Assembly: GCA_022836615.1 (NCBI GenBank)
Contig: MU405229.1
Coordinates: forward strand, 62,001-126,000
Direction: 5' to 3'
Source: Annulohypoxylon bovei var. microspora
Taxonomy: Eukaryota; Ascomycota; Sordariomycetes; Xylariales; Hypoxylaceae
DNA: 64,000 nt
Shown piece by piece: positions 34,073 through 45,535 of this stretch. The notes under the pieces were generated by a model. It worked only from the letters and a program-made list of their open reading frames with translations. It made no database searches and was not told where the DNA came from. The translations under genes were made by a program, and so were the position numbers. The stretch's first letter is position 1. Each line of letters begins with the position of its first letter.

Positions 34073-36126
34073 TTATCTAAACAATAAAGGGGGAGCTAGA
34101 GCGCCCCCTACCTTAGGTCGAGAAGAGACACTTCGTTTAGTAGAAGCAGTACCATTGCCGTAGACGCTGTCAATAACATCTGCCCAAGTAATCCCGGAAT
34201 AAAGCGGGGCATCTAATTCACAGACCTTCCCTTCAGGAGGAAGGGTACCGTCTGCCCAATACGCCGATGTCGTCTTGATGGTACAAGCCGAAGGTGCAGC
34301 CAACGAAGAGTGCTATTCATCCAGAGACATCGTCAGTATCGGACATGCATTATGACATCGCCTCAATATAAGGCAGCGGAAACTTAGAGAATATACTTAC
34401 ACCGTATCCATTGACCTCTAGCACAACACTACCCTCAAATGTAGCACTGACGTTCTTTGCGGAAACCAGCGGCGTGAGGGCGTCACGACTGTTGCCGATG
34501 AAAAGGACTGGGTTCTTCGTCTTTACGTTGAAGTCTCCCGTGTAGCGCTCTTTCGGCTCGATTTTCCATTGCGCGCAGGTGGCATACAAGCTTACCAGAC
34601 CGTCGCCAACTATGGTGGTAATGTTAATTTCCGTCATTGAATCAGCGAATGAAAGAAACATGAAATTACTCACTAATCCTACTTGTGTCGTACATATGTC
34701 GGACAGCCGGTAAAAAGTCTTCGAACTTTTCAGTCCGAACCATGTTATCGCTGCAGTGTATGCCGGCTAGTGATAAAGGCTGCGCAATCGCCGAGAAGAT
34801 ATCGGGGACATCCGTCAAGTTTTGCGCATCTACCGTATCCTGCAATGCGTCGAGCTGCTCTGTAAATATATAATTAAGCATCAAGGCTAAGCCTGGCCAG
34901 TCGGCACTGTTGTAAAGGGACTGCACTATGAGACCCTTCACTGAGCTGTAGTCGGCCTTGTAATTTCTGACGGCAATTGGGTTGTACTTGAGGGTGTCTA
35001 GAAGGTCCCAGACGGCTTGCTCGAGCTCATCAGCTGTCTTGTTGTTACCCGTGGCTAAGGCGCAATTTTCTCTATTTTCCACACAGCCGGTGAAGATGGA
35101 GGAAAAGACTTTATCCGAGTCTGTCCATTCCTGAAAGTCGCTATGGATAGATATTAGTAGTGATTTCTCCGAAGAAGAGATTATCCTTTAACATACGCCC
35201 GTGCATGATAATATTCATGCGGATTTTGAACGCCATCAAGAATCATTCTTTCGATCCTGTCGGGAAACATCGCAGCAATGGTTGCTCCAAGTGTAGTTCC
35301 GTATGAGAAGCCTAACGTAGACGGTTAGCTTGATTACCAAGATGTAATGCGAATTGAGACTGAAGTTCTACTTACCCCAATACCGCAACAACCCATCCTC
35401 TCCGAGTGCATCTACAACCTGCATCATGTCTCTTGCCACGAATGCCGAGCTAATGAGGCTGCCGGTCTTGTTTTGTGTCCTAAGGCAGGTCTCGGCTACC
35501 ATGTGTCCGCGCGCCCATTGGTTTCCTAATTCCACATCAGACCTGTTGGCAGGTCCCTCGTCAAAGAGCAAGGACCAGGCTTCGTATTCGTTGTCATAAC
35601 AGCTCATAGGTATTCTAGAGCCAGAAGTGCCACTGCCAGTCAATTAATATTAGTGATGCTTATCCCGAGTTTGCGACAAAGGGCCATCTAAAGGAATCCT
35701 ACCGTGGATCAAATGCAACAAGATCATATTGACGGCCGGTAAGTCTATGGAAATTATCAGTACAATGTCGTTAATACCTATCAAAGTGAGCAGTTTGTTT
35801 TCTACTTACGCTAGCAATTCCTGGGCAATAGGGGTCACTCCTATTAGATCCCTCGCTGTACCCCCAGGCCCACCGAAGTTGAAGAGAATACTCCCTTTCG
35901 AAGGTTTTACCGGCGCGATGACTTTGACGAGGTCGAGCTGTAGCGTCTCGTTGGAATTTGACTGAGTGTAGTCAAGCGGAACGAGTAGAGTGCTGCATTC
36001 TACAGGAACGTCGCTGGGGACTTCAGTCTTGTTACATGGTCCCCATTGGAGCTTTGAGACCCCATATGGCTGGGCAAGGCACAAAGGAAGAAAGGAAAAC
36101 TGCAGTATGCTCCGAAATGAAGTCAT
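34073..36126 (-). CDS. Secreted S33-family alpha/beta-hydrolase peptidase (tripeptidyl-aminopeptidase type)
   Basis: Seven exons, 35810-36126, 35703-35744, 35376-35632, 35197-35311, 34674-35140, 34401-34609 and 34073-34312, encode 548 residues. The N-terminus MTSFRSILQFSFLPLCLA is a signal peptide. The hydrolase core shows NFGGPGGTARDLIG (oxyanion region), YDLVAFDPRGTSGS, and the nucleophile Ser208 in GFSYG. The acid is Asp442 in GNSRDALTP and the base is His470 in YGHSSLA, within the TAP-like C-terminal domain that family members carry. All three catalytic residues are present. It is expected to release N-terminal peptides or hydrolyse small esters outside the cell. Exon 2 has only 42 nt, and every exon join restores both frame and family motifs, so the gene is judged intact. 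Its C-terminal ~20 residues are variable and basic. Confidence 0.9.
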
Positions 36127-37015
36127 TATTGTTCACTATCGATGATGTCTCAGGTTTGGATGATGAATGAAGATTAAACCCTAAAGCTGGATGGAGGAAG
36201 TGGTATAAATACACATGGTGCACTCGTTGCCTTACTCAACGGCTTGCACTGGCTGGCCATTACAATAATTACCGATCGTGAGGCTGAGCAATGACAGATG
36301 ACTGCTGCTTATTTCCCTTTGACGTAAAAAATCCATCATAGTTCATGATGAAGATACGCCGTAATGTTCGTAGGGCTAGTTATAGTTGCAGCTGAATGAT
36401 ACGGCGCGACAGAGTCCCACTAAAGAGCATATACGCCGTATTGTCTAATAGGTTGCACTGCCTTCCAATGTACAGTTGACAGGGATTGTTAAATAATTGA
36501 AAATGAAAAGAGCAATACGGCGTGTTTTCATGCCTTCAGAGCTATAGAATGATACATTAAATAAGTGATAAGGGTGTTTAGATGGAGCTACCGACAACAA
36601 TGTCCTACCCGAATGTGTATGACCGAAAGAAAAAGAAGAATTCAATTTAAAGAACAAAAAAGGGGTTTGATTAGGTAATCGGAGAATGGATATCGTTATA
36701 AGACAGTTATCCTTATATTAAGAGCTTATATAAGACTTATTGCATATCGATTCATTTGAAGCCACACCAAGCCACACTTTATTCAAGCCTCATCAACGAA
36801 CAATCTCAGAACGCGTCTATCTACGTCATCAACATCTCAAACTCATTAATGTACAACTACAATTGTTGCATCGCCTCATCATTAGTCGACTAGTTTCAAG
36901 TCTTCTGGGTAATGACGAAACTATTTTTACGCGTATCTAGAGCCTCAAAGGTTCAAAGACTTCGTTATCCGTTTAGTCAGAGTGAAGTTTGAGTTGAACC
37001 AATCACAATGAGAAG
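36127..37015. promoter_or_regulatory. Divergent upstream region between S33 peptidase and CSC1-type channel
   Basis: An 889 bp non-coding stretch between two gene starts that face away from each other. It contains four copies of ATACGSCGTA-like sequence between 36354 and 36524 (separate entry). Regulatory function is inferred from position. Confidence 0.45.
36354..36524. promoter_or_regulatory. Four-copy ATACGCCGTA/ATACGGCG motif cluster
   Basis: ATACGCCGTA occurs at 36354-36363 and 36431-36440. The opposite-orientation form ATACGGCGC occurs at 36399-36407 and ATACGGCGTG at 36515-36524. The near-palindromic CGCCG/CGGCG core resembles CGG/CCG half-sites bound by Zn2Cys6 factors. It lies in the divergent upstream region, so it may control either neighbour; this is inference. 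Confidence 0.5.
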
Positions 37016-40002
37016 ATGGAATCTCATGAAGTCTTGAACGTTATGGAGGCGAAGGTCAGTTAGACATTATAGTATAATCAAGACGTTCCTATAAGGGGCC
37101 TTGAATCTATAATTATCTTCTAATACACCGTTATTCCGTTACCCTTATGTTAAATCTAACATATGCTCTCTATAGCCAAAGGGTTCTGCATCTCTTGCGG
37201 CTGTCGTGTCGGCTTTCGTTCCCACATGGGTAGGTGTATATAACTTTCGAATATTGTGCTTTAGCTAAAGTCACAAGGTAACGGGTCTCATTTTTGTCTC
37301 GATATTCATCGTTATTCGTCGTTGGTATCCCAATATCTACGCTCCCCGTACTTTCATTGGGAGCATACCGGAGAAGTTAGTATGTACCATAGACGTCCCA
37401 GCATTCTGCTAAACTCCACATAGAGATCGAACCCCTTCCGCGGGGCGGTCGTATTTTAATTGGGTTCATACCATGCGAAAGGTCCCTGATAAGTTTGTAG
37501 TATACCACCAGTCGCTCGATGCTTATCTGTATCTCCGATTCCTACGGACAACCATCTTTCTCTGTCTCGTTGGTTGCTGTTTCACGTGGCCTATCCTCAT
37601 GCCTGTAAACGCAACTGGCGGTGGCTCCTCAACAGAACTTGACAAGGTTGGCATCGGAAATGTTAAGAAAAAGGGGCATTTTTACGCCCACGCGATAGTG
37701 TCTTGGGTATTCCTTGGCTTCGTCATGTTCACGGTTGCTCGCGAACGCCTCTGGCTCATTGGGTTACGTCAGGCTTGGACCTTGTCAAAGCCTGTTGCCA
37801 GCCGCCTCTCTTCACGCACCGTTCTTTTTCTATCAGCGCCAAGAGATGCCCTTGAGGATAACAATATTCAAAGATTCTTTGGAGAAGGAGCCATACGTAT
37901 TTGGCCGGCCACGAAGGTCGAGGCAGTAGAGAGTCTAGTGTCGAGCTTGAAGTCCAAGGTCGAACAGCTTGAGACAGCAGAAATGACACTCATCCGCAAG
38001 GCTAACCGAGAAGGGAGAAGGCTTGCGAAGAAAATTCGTCCGCAGGACGGGAATCTTAGTTACGAAGAGGTTCTTCCTGATCCAGTCAAGAAATCTATCA
38101 GGCCGAGACATAAGCCAAATATCTCTCCATTAAATGAGAAAGTGGATAGTATTGAGTGGCTACGCGACAAGATCAAGGAGGAGGAGGCAAATATTGAGGA
38201 TGCAAGAAGAACATACGAAATCAGCGATACTAAGGGCGCAGCAGCTGTATTCGTCGAGTTCAAAACGTGTGCTGCAGCTCAGAAAGCGTGTCAAAACGTC
38301 GCCTCTAGCAACCTGCTAGCCCTCAGCCCTAGGTATACTGGCCTTTCACCGCATGAAATCATATGGAATAATCTCACCATCCCACCTGCTCGTCGCATAT
38401 CCGAAGAGGGTACTGCCCTGGCCATTGTTATTGCTACAATAGTTTTTTGGTCTATCCCGAGCGGCATCATCGGCCTGATCTCTAATATCAGCTATCTTGC
38501 TGATACCTATGACTGGTTAAGCTTCCTCAAAAACTTACCAGACCCCATCATCGGTCTTTTGTCTGGCTTAATTCCACCATTAGCTACTAGTTGGCTAAGC
38601 AAGATGGTACCGAATATATTCAGGTGTAAGAATTTGACTATCAGCCCCCGTTTTTTGGGTAGCATGCTAACCGAACTAAAGATATATTCAAATCATTCGG
38701 AAGCCCTACAAACACCGCTGCCGAGCTAAGAGTTCAAAAGTGGTACTACATATTCCAAGTAACACAGGTGTTTCTCGTCACCGCTGTCTTCTCTGGAGCA
38801 GCACCTGTAGCTAAGGAGCTGATGGACCGAGTGAAAGATCCTACTTCCATCCCTGAGCTGTTAGCGCGACAACTCCCAAAGGCATCAAACTTCTACTTGA
38901 CGTATTTCATCATTCAGGGAACTACCTCTGCTGCTGATAACCTACTCAATTATTCGGATCTTCTATCGTTTCTTTTCTGCGGTTATCTCTTCGATAAAAC
39001 GCCGCGAGAGAAGTTCAACCGATACACGAGTATGAAAGGAATCGCGTGGGGCAAGTTATTTCCGAAGGTTAGCATAATCATATTTGTCTCGGCTTTTTAA
39101 ACCTATGCTAACTAGATACAGTTTGCTAACTTCGCAATTATCGGTTGGTTGATTGCATTGTCCCCTTTACTTTCTACTTTTGCTCACCATTCGCAGCAAT
39201 TTCCTACTCTTGTATCGCACCGCTTGTCCTCGGTTTCGCTACTATCGGACTATCGCTCTACTATTTCTCTTACCGCTATAACCTACTTTTCGTGATCCAG
39301 CCCAAAATAGACACCAAAGGCCAGGCTTACACATTAGCACTCGAACATCTTCTCACTGGCGTCTACATTGCGGAGTTGTCTCTCCTAGGCCTTTTTGGGT
39401 TGAGAAAAGCTACCGGTCCATCTATTATAATCGCGGTTTTATTCATAGTAACCGTTCTTTACAACATGCTAATGAATAAGTACCTTGCGCCGCTGGAGAA
39501 GTTCCTACCAGCTGACCTGATCGCCCTATCCGAAAGAAATGACGAATCAACGCCACTTCTCTCATCTGCGGAGGAAGGACAGGTACAGACAACCTCTCAC
39601 ATTCAGCGTCTTGGCCAACGGGCAAATGTCCCGCCGACAGTCGCGCGCCACGTACTAGACCCAATAGCCCGCTTCTTCGAACCCCAAGTCTTCGCTTCGC
39701 ATCAGGCTATGAGAGCATGGCTTCAGGAAGGGGACTCCTACGAAAACGAAGAGGACATCCCGGCATACACGGAGGAACAAATCGAAAAGGCGTACCTGAA
39801 CCCCGCACTTACGAGCCCAACGCCTTTGATATGGATCGCTAGGGATTCGATGGGAGTCAGTCAGAACGAGAGAGCGGAAAATGAGCAGCGCGGACTAAAG
39901 GCCAGCGATCAGGGCGCCTGGCTCGATGAGAAGGGTAGGCTTAAGTGGAGTACTCAGGACTTTGGAGAAGTGCCGATTTGGAAGCAGAGTGTAACCTACT
40001 AA
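37016..40002 (+). CDS. CSC1/OSCA/TMEM63-type osmosensitive calcium-permeable channel
   Basis: Seven exons, 37016-37054, 37176-37229, 37278-37375, 37424-38625, 38682-39067, 39122-39143 and 39197-40002, encode 868 residues, the usual family size. The N-terminal RSN1-type TM segment (AAVVSAFVPTW joined to VTGLIFVSIFIVIRRW) is followed by YAPRTFIGSIPEKDRTPSAG. A cytosolic RRM-like domain includes SRTVLFLSA and AAVFVEFKTCAAAQKACQ. The DUF221/7TM pore region follows, with PPARRISEEGTALAIVIATI, AELRVQKWYYIFQVTQVFLV and AISYSCIAPLVLGFATIGL. Exon 6 is only 22 nt and is required to rebuild FANFAIIAISYSC. Exon 1 encodes MESHEVLNVMEAK. It acts at the plasma membrane as a hyperosmolarity- or stretch-gated cation channel; the C-terminal tail is acidic and variable. 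Confidence 0.9.
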
Positions 40003-40388
40003 CTAAGAGCGAGGTGTTGCCAGGGTTCTGGACAGGTGTCCCAACAAGTCAAGCAAGTCAAGCATGAAGCTGATTTTGACTTGTGTAAGTCAAATCAAGT
40101 TTTGAGCAATTCTTGCTTACCAAGGTACTTGACGATATTTCCTGCTTAGCTTGCTTAGTAATCGTGAAAAGCGGGTCCATAAACTACGTTCTTAGCCTGT
40201 GTATCGCGAATATCGTCGTTGACCTTTCGGCTGTAGTTACATGCGTGTAATAAATTTTAAGATATGAAAACGATTAATAGTAAACGGAAAATAGTGGTAT
40301 TAATAAATAAAAGGTAAGCCTGGCAATTGGGTATCCGGCTACCCGACGGAGTCCCACGCGGCTCGGCAATGCCGCATATTATTGGGGT
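40003..40388. other. Intergenic with AAGTCAA-rich repeat sequence
   Basis: Between the channel stop and the 3' end of the dynamin-like frame. It begins with CAGGGTTCTGGACAGG and holds tandem CAAGTCAAG units, and belongs to the repeat-rich stretch described separately. Confidence 0.55.
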
Positions 40389-40600
40389 TCAGGACCTTTT
40401 CCTGGCTGAAACACCATTATACGAGTAATTATGTGTACATAAGTGGATCACGATACCTTCATAATCCGTGACCCACTTAAGCCAAGTTAAAAGATTTAAC
40501 TTGCCAAACTTGACGATATATTGGGCTTGAATTAATTTATCCGAGTCAAAAGTTATCCAAGTCAAGTTTACGGTCGACTTGTTGAGTCTCCTGAAATAAG
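40019..40600. repeat. AAGTCAA/TTGACTT-rich stretch, possibly a decayed hAT-like element
   Basis: At least eight AAGTCAA or TTGACTT heptamers, some with one mismatch, cluster at the two flanks (40045-40130 and 40505-40585), separated by AT-rich sequence. At 40328-40343 there is a near-palindrome GGGTATCCGGCTACCC. Short subterminal repeats in both orientations and a CAGGG start are features of hAT-type elements, but I could not define matching ends or a target duplication. The stretch overlaps the last coding part of the dynamin-like gene. Confidence 0.45.
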
Positions 40601-43134
40601 AGTTAGCTTCGGTGGGTATTGGTAGGCTGTTACCTGTAATTATATGTATTATACATATATTAAAACCAGTTTGTAGATACTTACCAAACATCCTTCTGCT
40701 TGGGCTTTTGGCTGGGGGTGCGAATGTGAACATCCTCGATGGTGTAGGCGCATCGGTAAGTCCCGCGAAAAGTCTCGGGAGTTCTGGATTTGCCGCCCTT
40801 GGTCCTACTTCTACTGGAGTTGGCCCGCCTGAGGATTGTTCTAACTCGGGTGAGCTTGGCTGGCCTGAAGATTGTTCTGGCTCGGGAGAGGTTGACGTCG
40901 GTGTGTCGGCATTTGTCTCTTCGTGGTCTTTTAAAATTGTTAGCTTAAGGCTATCGTAGAAAGCTGCAGTGTGTCGGTCCACCCTCCAGTCAAACTTACC
41001 ATTCGCGCGCCGGTGGTGCTTTCTAAGACGCTGTAGCTCCGACATGCCACTACTGAGAATTTCCGTTTTCTCCGTGAGGAACTTTCGCTCATCTGCCGTC
41101 TCCCAGCTTTCGGCAGCAATCTTGGTCACAACATCGTCACTGAGATCGAATACAATCTCGGGCGTGAATAAATGCGGTAGCTTAGAAATTAGAGAAGCCT
41201 CTACTGCCAGCGTGCTGAAGTCATCCACGGCTTGCTTCAGCGCGACCTAACTTATAATTAGCCTTGAGGTATCTCTCACGCAATGCGGGGTATGTAGGTA
41301 CCTTGTAGTATGCTTCCATCCAGTCGATAGCGTCCGAACTTGACGCCGTTTCCATGTCTGCCTCAGTGTGATCGATAAGCGCATCTAGGAACCCGTTGAT
41401 AGTGAGAGGACTCATTTTCGCTAAAACCCCTGGCTCTTTCAAAGCTCGCTCTAGACGTGCTCGAATTCGACTAGTTCTGGTTTTCTGGACGTTTTCCGTT
41501 AGATAGTGGTTATATGTGATGGGATGTCGATCTTCATGAGGTCGTAAAACCTCGTTGACCTTGCTCTGAAGCTGGCGGTTGAACCGATCGAGAGCATCGT
41601 TAATGAGTTCCTTCCAAAGCTTTGCCTTAGTGTCCTCGTCAACCACGTATGTCAGTGCTGCGTTGACGGTAAAGTCGACTGCTTCAACTATTTTCTTCGA
41701 GAAATCTTCCAACATGCTTCTCCAAGGCGAGCACTGTTCGTGAAACAGCTCTCCGATTATCAAAGGGTTGTATGTGCCTGGAAGCTCACATCCCCGGGTT
41801 CGCTTCATCAAGTCTTTCACCTCCTTGATATAGTCGGCTCGCAAAATTTGGTTTGCACTCCCCCCCTCTGTTGCATCCTCAACAATTTGCCTACGTTCTC
41901 CGTGTTTGCGCATGTCTTGAGAGAACTCGGTCAAAGTGTTTTGCACAACAGCGCGGAGTCTCTTGCGATATCCTTCCTCGTCTCGGGCATTCCCGAAAAA
42001 CTTGTCTTGATAAACTCCATCTTTGGCTTCGGTGATGAGGTTTGAGAATTGATGACTAGCATTGAGGAGGTACTTGCGTTGTTCCGCGATACTACCACGA
42101 GACATGCCAAGTTTTTCGAGCCTGTTAGAACAGTCATCTAGGCCTCTCTGTATCTCTTCAAGGACTTCTGGTAGTTGGTCGAGAATCTGGTCCTTAAGCA
42201 CCTCGCTGAGCCGAGTACGCAGGCTCACGGCGCCCTTTTGGGACCGGGGCAGCCCGGCCCAGACACCTTGGTCGAAGAATTCCGACTCTGCTTGGTCTCT
42301 CTCTGCATTTGTCGCATTTCTAGACCTGAAGTCGCGATTTCGCATAACATGCCATCCAAGCCTGAACTTGACGTCTCTGTTTTGCACCAAGTCGAAGTAG
42401 TCGCGCTCGCTTGAAGAACCGACGTCAAGTGTGTCCGGCTTCGTGATGAGACCTAGCGTCCTAGTACCACGAACATCTATCTCTCGTGCGAGCTGCGTAA
42501 CCTCTTGCAAGGCAAAGTTGCTCTGCGCCGACACGACGGCGAGGATGATACTCCGGGGATTCTTCATGTAACCGACTACAAGAGACTTTACAATTGTGGC
42601 GTCCTCGGCCGATTGCTCCTTATTCCCGGCACGGAACAAGCCCGGCAGGTCAACGATGGTCAAATGTGGTTGTGTTGGACCGGATAGCTCAATGCGAAGG
42701 ACATCTTTGCAAAAGGTCCTGCCTCGGTCAATGCCTACGCCCATCACTTCCTTAGCTTTATCCACGAGCGTACCGATATTGTTATGATCGGGGATCTCGG
42801 AATACTGGAACTGTTCGAGGCGTGTCTTCTCTTGGCTCGAGCGGTCGACGCCAGGAGAAATGGAGACATGGCACTTCTCCTCGGCGTGCTCGTTAGTGTG
42901 TCGTAAGATCAATTCCGTTGCGAACCGTGTACAGAGATTGTCCTGAGTCGGGAAAGACATGCCCGAGATAGCTTGCAGAACCGAGCTCTTCCCCGACGAC
43001 TGGTCGCCGCAAACCACGATTTGGGGGAGGTTGACATATCGATTAATTCCCTTGGACCGCAATTTGTCAATGACGTCCATTAGCGTCTTGTGGTCCTTAG
43101 ACTGAAGCGGAGTGGCGGCCGCATCGTCAGCCAT
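40389..43134 (-). CDS. Dynamin/Mx-like large GTPase
   Basis: Exon 1 is 41302-43134 and exon 2 begins at 41246. A 55 nt intron (donor GTACCT, branch GCTAATT, acceptor TTAG) joins MEAYYK to VALKQAVDDFSTLAVEASL, which is the family order, so the apparent frame change at 41221-41260 is not a mutation. The GTPase domain carries G1 GDQSSGKSS (residues 43-51), G3 DLPGL and G4 TKPD, then a middle domain and a GED-like C-terminus, ISKLPHLFTPEIVFDLSDD to LQRLRKHHRR. Two further introns may lie downstream (donors GTAAGT near 40995 and 40687); both would keep frame. The tail after a Pro/Ser/Glu repeat region is unlike the family and falls in repeat-like DNA, so the stop at 40389 is tentative. Fungal Mx-like proteins are cytosolic and of unclear function, often lineage-specific. 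Confidence 0.82.
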
Positions 43135-44633
43135 CTTGAGAAATCGAATGGTTGTAAAGAGGTTATTTTGAGTTGTGATTAATCAAAATACGCTTGACGT
43201 TCGGAATCCGATGAGGGAATGTTTACGAAGGTCAAGGCTATTTGGGTTAACACCGTGTAAATTTAGACGTTGGTGCACGGACGGCGAGAAACGTTTTATT
43301 TTAGCGTTGCTGAGTGTCCTGAGCTGTAGCGGTTGACCACTGAACTTTAGCAGAGATATCACTATTAAACCTGAGGCTTAGCTTGTAAGCTTGAGGATAA
43401 TACAGCAGGTGTCGATTGATTGCTGATATAATGAGGAAAACTTTATAGAAGATATGTGGAAATTTCTGGCCTTGACCTTGACCTTGACCTTGACCTTCGT
43501 ACCCTCAGCCTGTTTAAGTTCATTTTTCAAATTACATTCTCAATCATCAGGCATCTATGATTGATGTTGGCTGCCGCGACGTAGCATGACACTGTAACGT
43601 AAAACATGGACATTTCGCGCCTTGGAGGCCAGCCTGCTTCCTAATGAACTGACATATCACTTCGAGTCTAACATACGGCAAACCAACAAATAGAAGCTAG
43701 ATGCTGGTTGGTTGAATCGCCTCCCAGTCAGTATCCGTGAGCCACTTTATAACGACCGATCTGCAACCTCATTGGGTCTTACTAGCCTACCCATGGGCAG
43801 ATCAACAGACATACCCGAATTCCCCTTGTAGCACTTTTGATAGCATCATGTCCATCCATAACACGCAACGCAACGCAGCACGTGTCTACAGGAAGTAGCC
43901 AATGTTGTGCACCTCGTCGAAACTACGCCAGTCAGTGAAAGTTATGATCGAAGATAACGCATATTAGCGATATTGACAAGCACGTCAACTACGAGTCTTA
44001 ACAACGTGGGTTATCAAACTATCGATATAGTTTCATCGCCCATGTCGGCTGAGTACTTATATGCAGCTAGGTACTTGAAACATTCCCAATCACTGGGGCG
44101 CTAAATACCTTGGCGGCGTCAAGCTTCGGGCCGGCACACATTAACATACCAATGTTGACTCTTACCGAGAAGCCAGTTGCGGGCCGACCGCTCGGCCAAT
44201 GCCCTGCCACTACCTGTTCCAGTCTGTTGGCAGGATACACACCAGCACCTATCACAATAATAGCACCCCGGATTTCCATGCTATCTTCACGTAGCAGGTT
44301 TGACTCTATCCCCACCTCCTCATCTTTCACCACTCCGGAACTCCACTTCAGAGATCACCCGGGGTAGTTGTAGATCCCCACAGAATTCGCTAACTTGGTA
44401 AGGCTGACCGGGGCGCGGGACCATACGTTTTTACTCGATTTAAAACCCAGCCATCAGGTATGACCTGGAAAAGAACGCGACCTACTAGGCATATCAAACT
44501 CGTGGGTGATTCCAGACTGCTACATACCTAACTTGGTGGATCGACAAAGCATTAAAGTACAATATATTAATAATTCATAACTTTTCATAAGCATAAATGG
44601 TGGCCCCCCCTAGCAACATATGTGTTACCTATC
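43135..44633. other. Intergenic, no supported gene (1.5 kb)
   Basis: Upstream of the dynamin-like gene and downstream of the coiled-coil gene. It contains a CTTGAC tandem array (43470-43497). Overlapping frames on both strands at 44067-44367 (89 and 85 codons) show no family resemblance and are left out. Confidence 0.55.
43470..43497. repeat. CTTGAC hexamer tandem repeat
   Basis: Four successive CTTGAC units followed by CTTC, about 340 bp upstream of the dynamin-like start codon. Confidence 0.85.
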
Positions 44634-45267
44634 CTACTCCACGTTGGAAGCTACCGATATCATCGACTCCGTGATTGAAAGTCCTTCATTTTCTTCCGTC
44701 ATGTTTGATTTCTTGCTGAAATCAAGCTTTGATGCGCCGTTCGCCATGAGTCCAACCCCAGCGGCGATGAGACCTGGATTGATTAATAAGCCGCCCCCAA
44801 CTGTAGCCCCTATCCCTGCCAAGATGCTTAGCATCGGGACCGAATTTTTCTTAATAAGCATCTTCCGCCTCCGCTTGTCCAGATCCGTTTTGCATTCTGC
44901 TAGCTCTAATTGTTCTTCTTCGAATTGCCTTCGAAGCGTCGACTTCATCCACCTCAGATCCATATGAGACTGAGAGTGTATCGGCTTGCGAAAGCCTCTC
45001 AAGCTCACTTTCCCTTTGAGCTTCTCGGAGTACTTCTATATTGGCCCTCTCTTCATCTACAAGTCTTCGATAGTCCTCTTGGCACTGTTTCATCATTTCC
45101 ATCATAAGTCGCTGCTCCTCCTGAACCTGGGCAAGTACTCTGCTGTACTCCTGGGTCTTGTCGTTTGCGAGGTATTCTAGGCTTGTCTTGATAGTTGATT
45201 GCGATGACCTGATGCTTTCTATCTGGTTTTTTGTTGCGTTTAGCGTCTCTTGTAACTCAAGCGCCAT
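44634..45267 (-). CDS. Coiled-coil protein with C-terminal glycine-rich hydrophobic hairpin; frame break inside
   Basis: From the ATG at 45267 one frame encodes a long coiled coil (ESIRSSQSTIKTSLEYLAND, EEQRLMMEMMKQCQEDYRRL, ERANIEVLREAQRESELERL) and closes at 44851. The next frame, overlapping by ~130 bases, continues heptad-like sequence (RRQFEEEQLELAECKTDLDK) and then a hydrophobic hairpin MLSILAGIGATVGGGLL with PGLIAAGVGLMANGASKL, ending at 44634. The two halves look like one protein of about 210 residues. They could be joined by a single-base indel or by an unusual intron (for example donor GTGAGC near 45011), but I found no convincing branch site. Such glycine hairpins can insert in membranes or self-associate. 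It is head-to-head with the AIG1-like GTPase, 268 bp away. No known family. Confidence 0.5.
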
Positions 45268-45535
45268 TTTGTTGTTGTCGATGCAGTCTACCTAGTTCAC
45301 TCACAAGAAAACCACGGTGCCTCCTGAAGCATCGACCAATCAACCCATGATCTGCAGCTTAGAGAAGCAGGCTGCGAAATCCTAAATTTAAGCAAAATTA
45401 TAGAACTCGCTGGGTTCCAAGAATACCTAAAATATGATAGACATGCACCCCAGCGCAACACATGAACTATATTTAAGTTACTTGCGGTCATATACCTTCA
45501 TCCTCGAGCGGCACTCACATAGTTTCTAAATCAAG
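45268..45535. promoter_or_regulatory. Short divergent promoter between coiled-coil and GTPase genes
   Basis: Only 268 bp separate the two start codons, so the genes probably share control elements. No specific site was recognised. Confidence 0.4.

Noticed and set aside
40019..40600. Firm call of a complete hAT transposon
   Set aside because: No matching terminal repeats or 8 bp target duplication could be found, so it is listed only as a repeat-rich stretch.
41221..41301. Frameshift between the two dynamin-like reading frames
   Set aside because: A 55 nt intron with branch GCTAATT and acceptor TTAG restores the family sequence YYKVALKQAVDDFS, so no mutation is needed.
44067..44367. Overlapping frames of 85-89 codons on both strands
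   Set aside because: Neither shows domain features or splice-extended exons; mutual antisense frames of similar length suggest chance.
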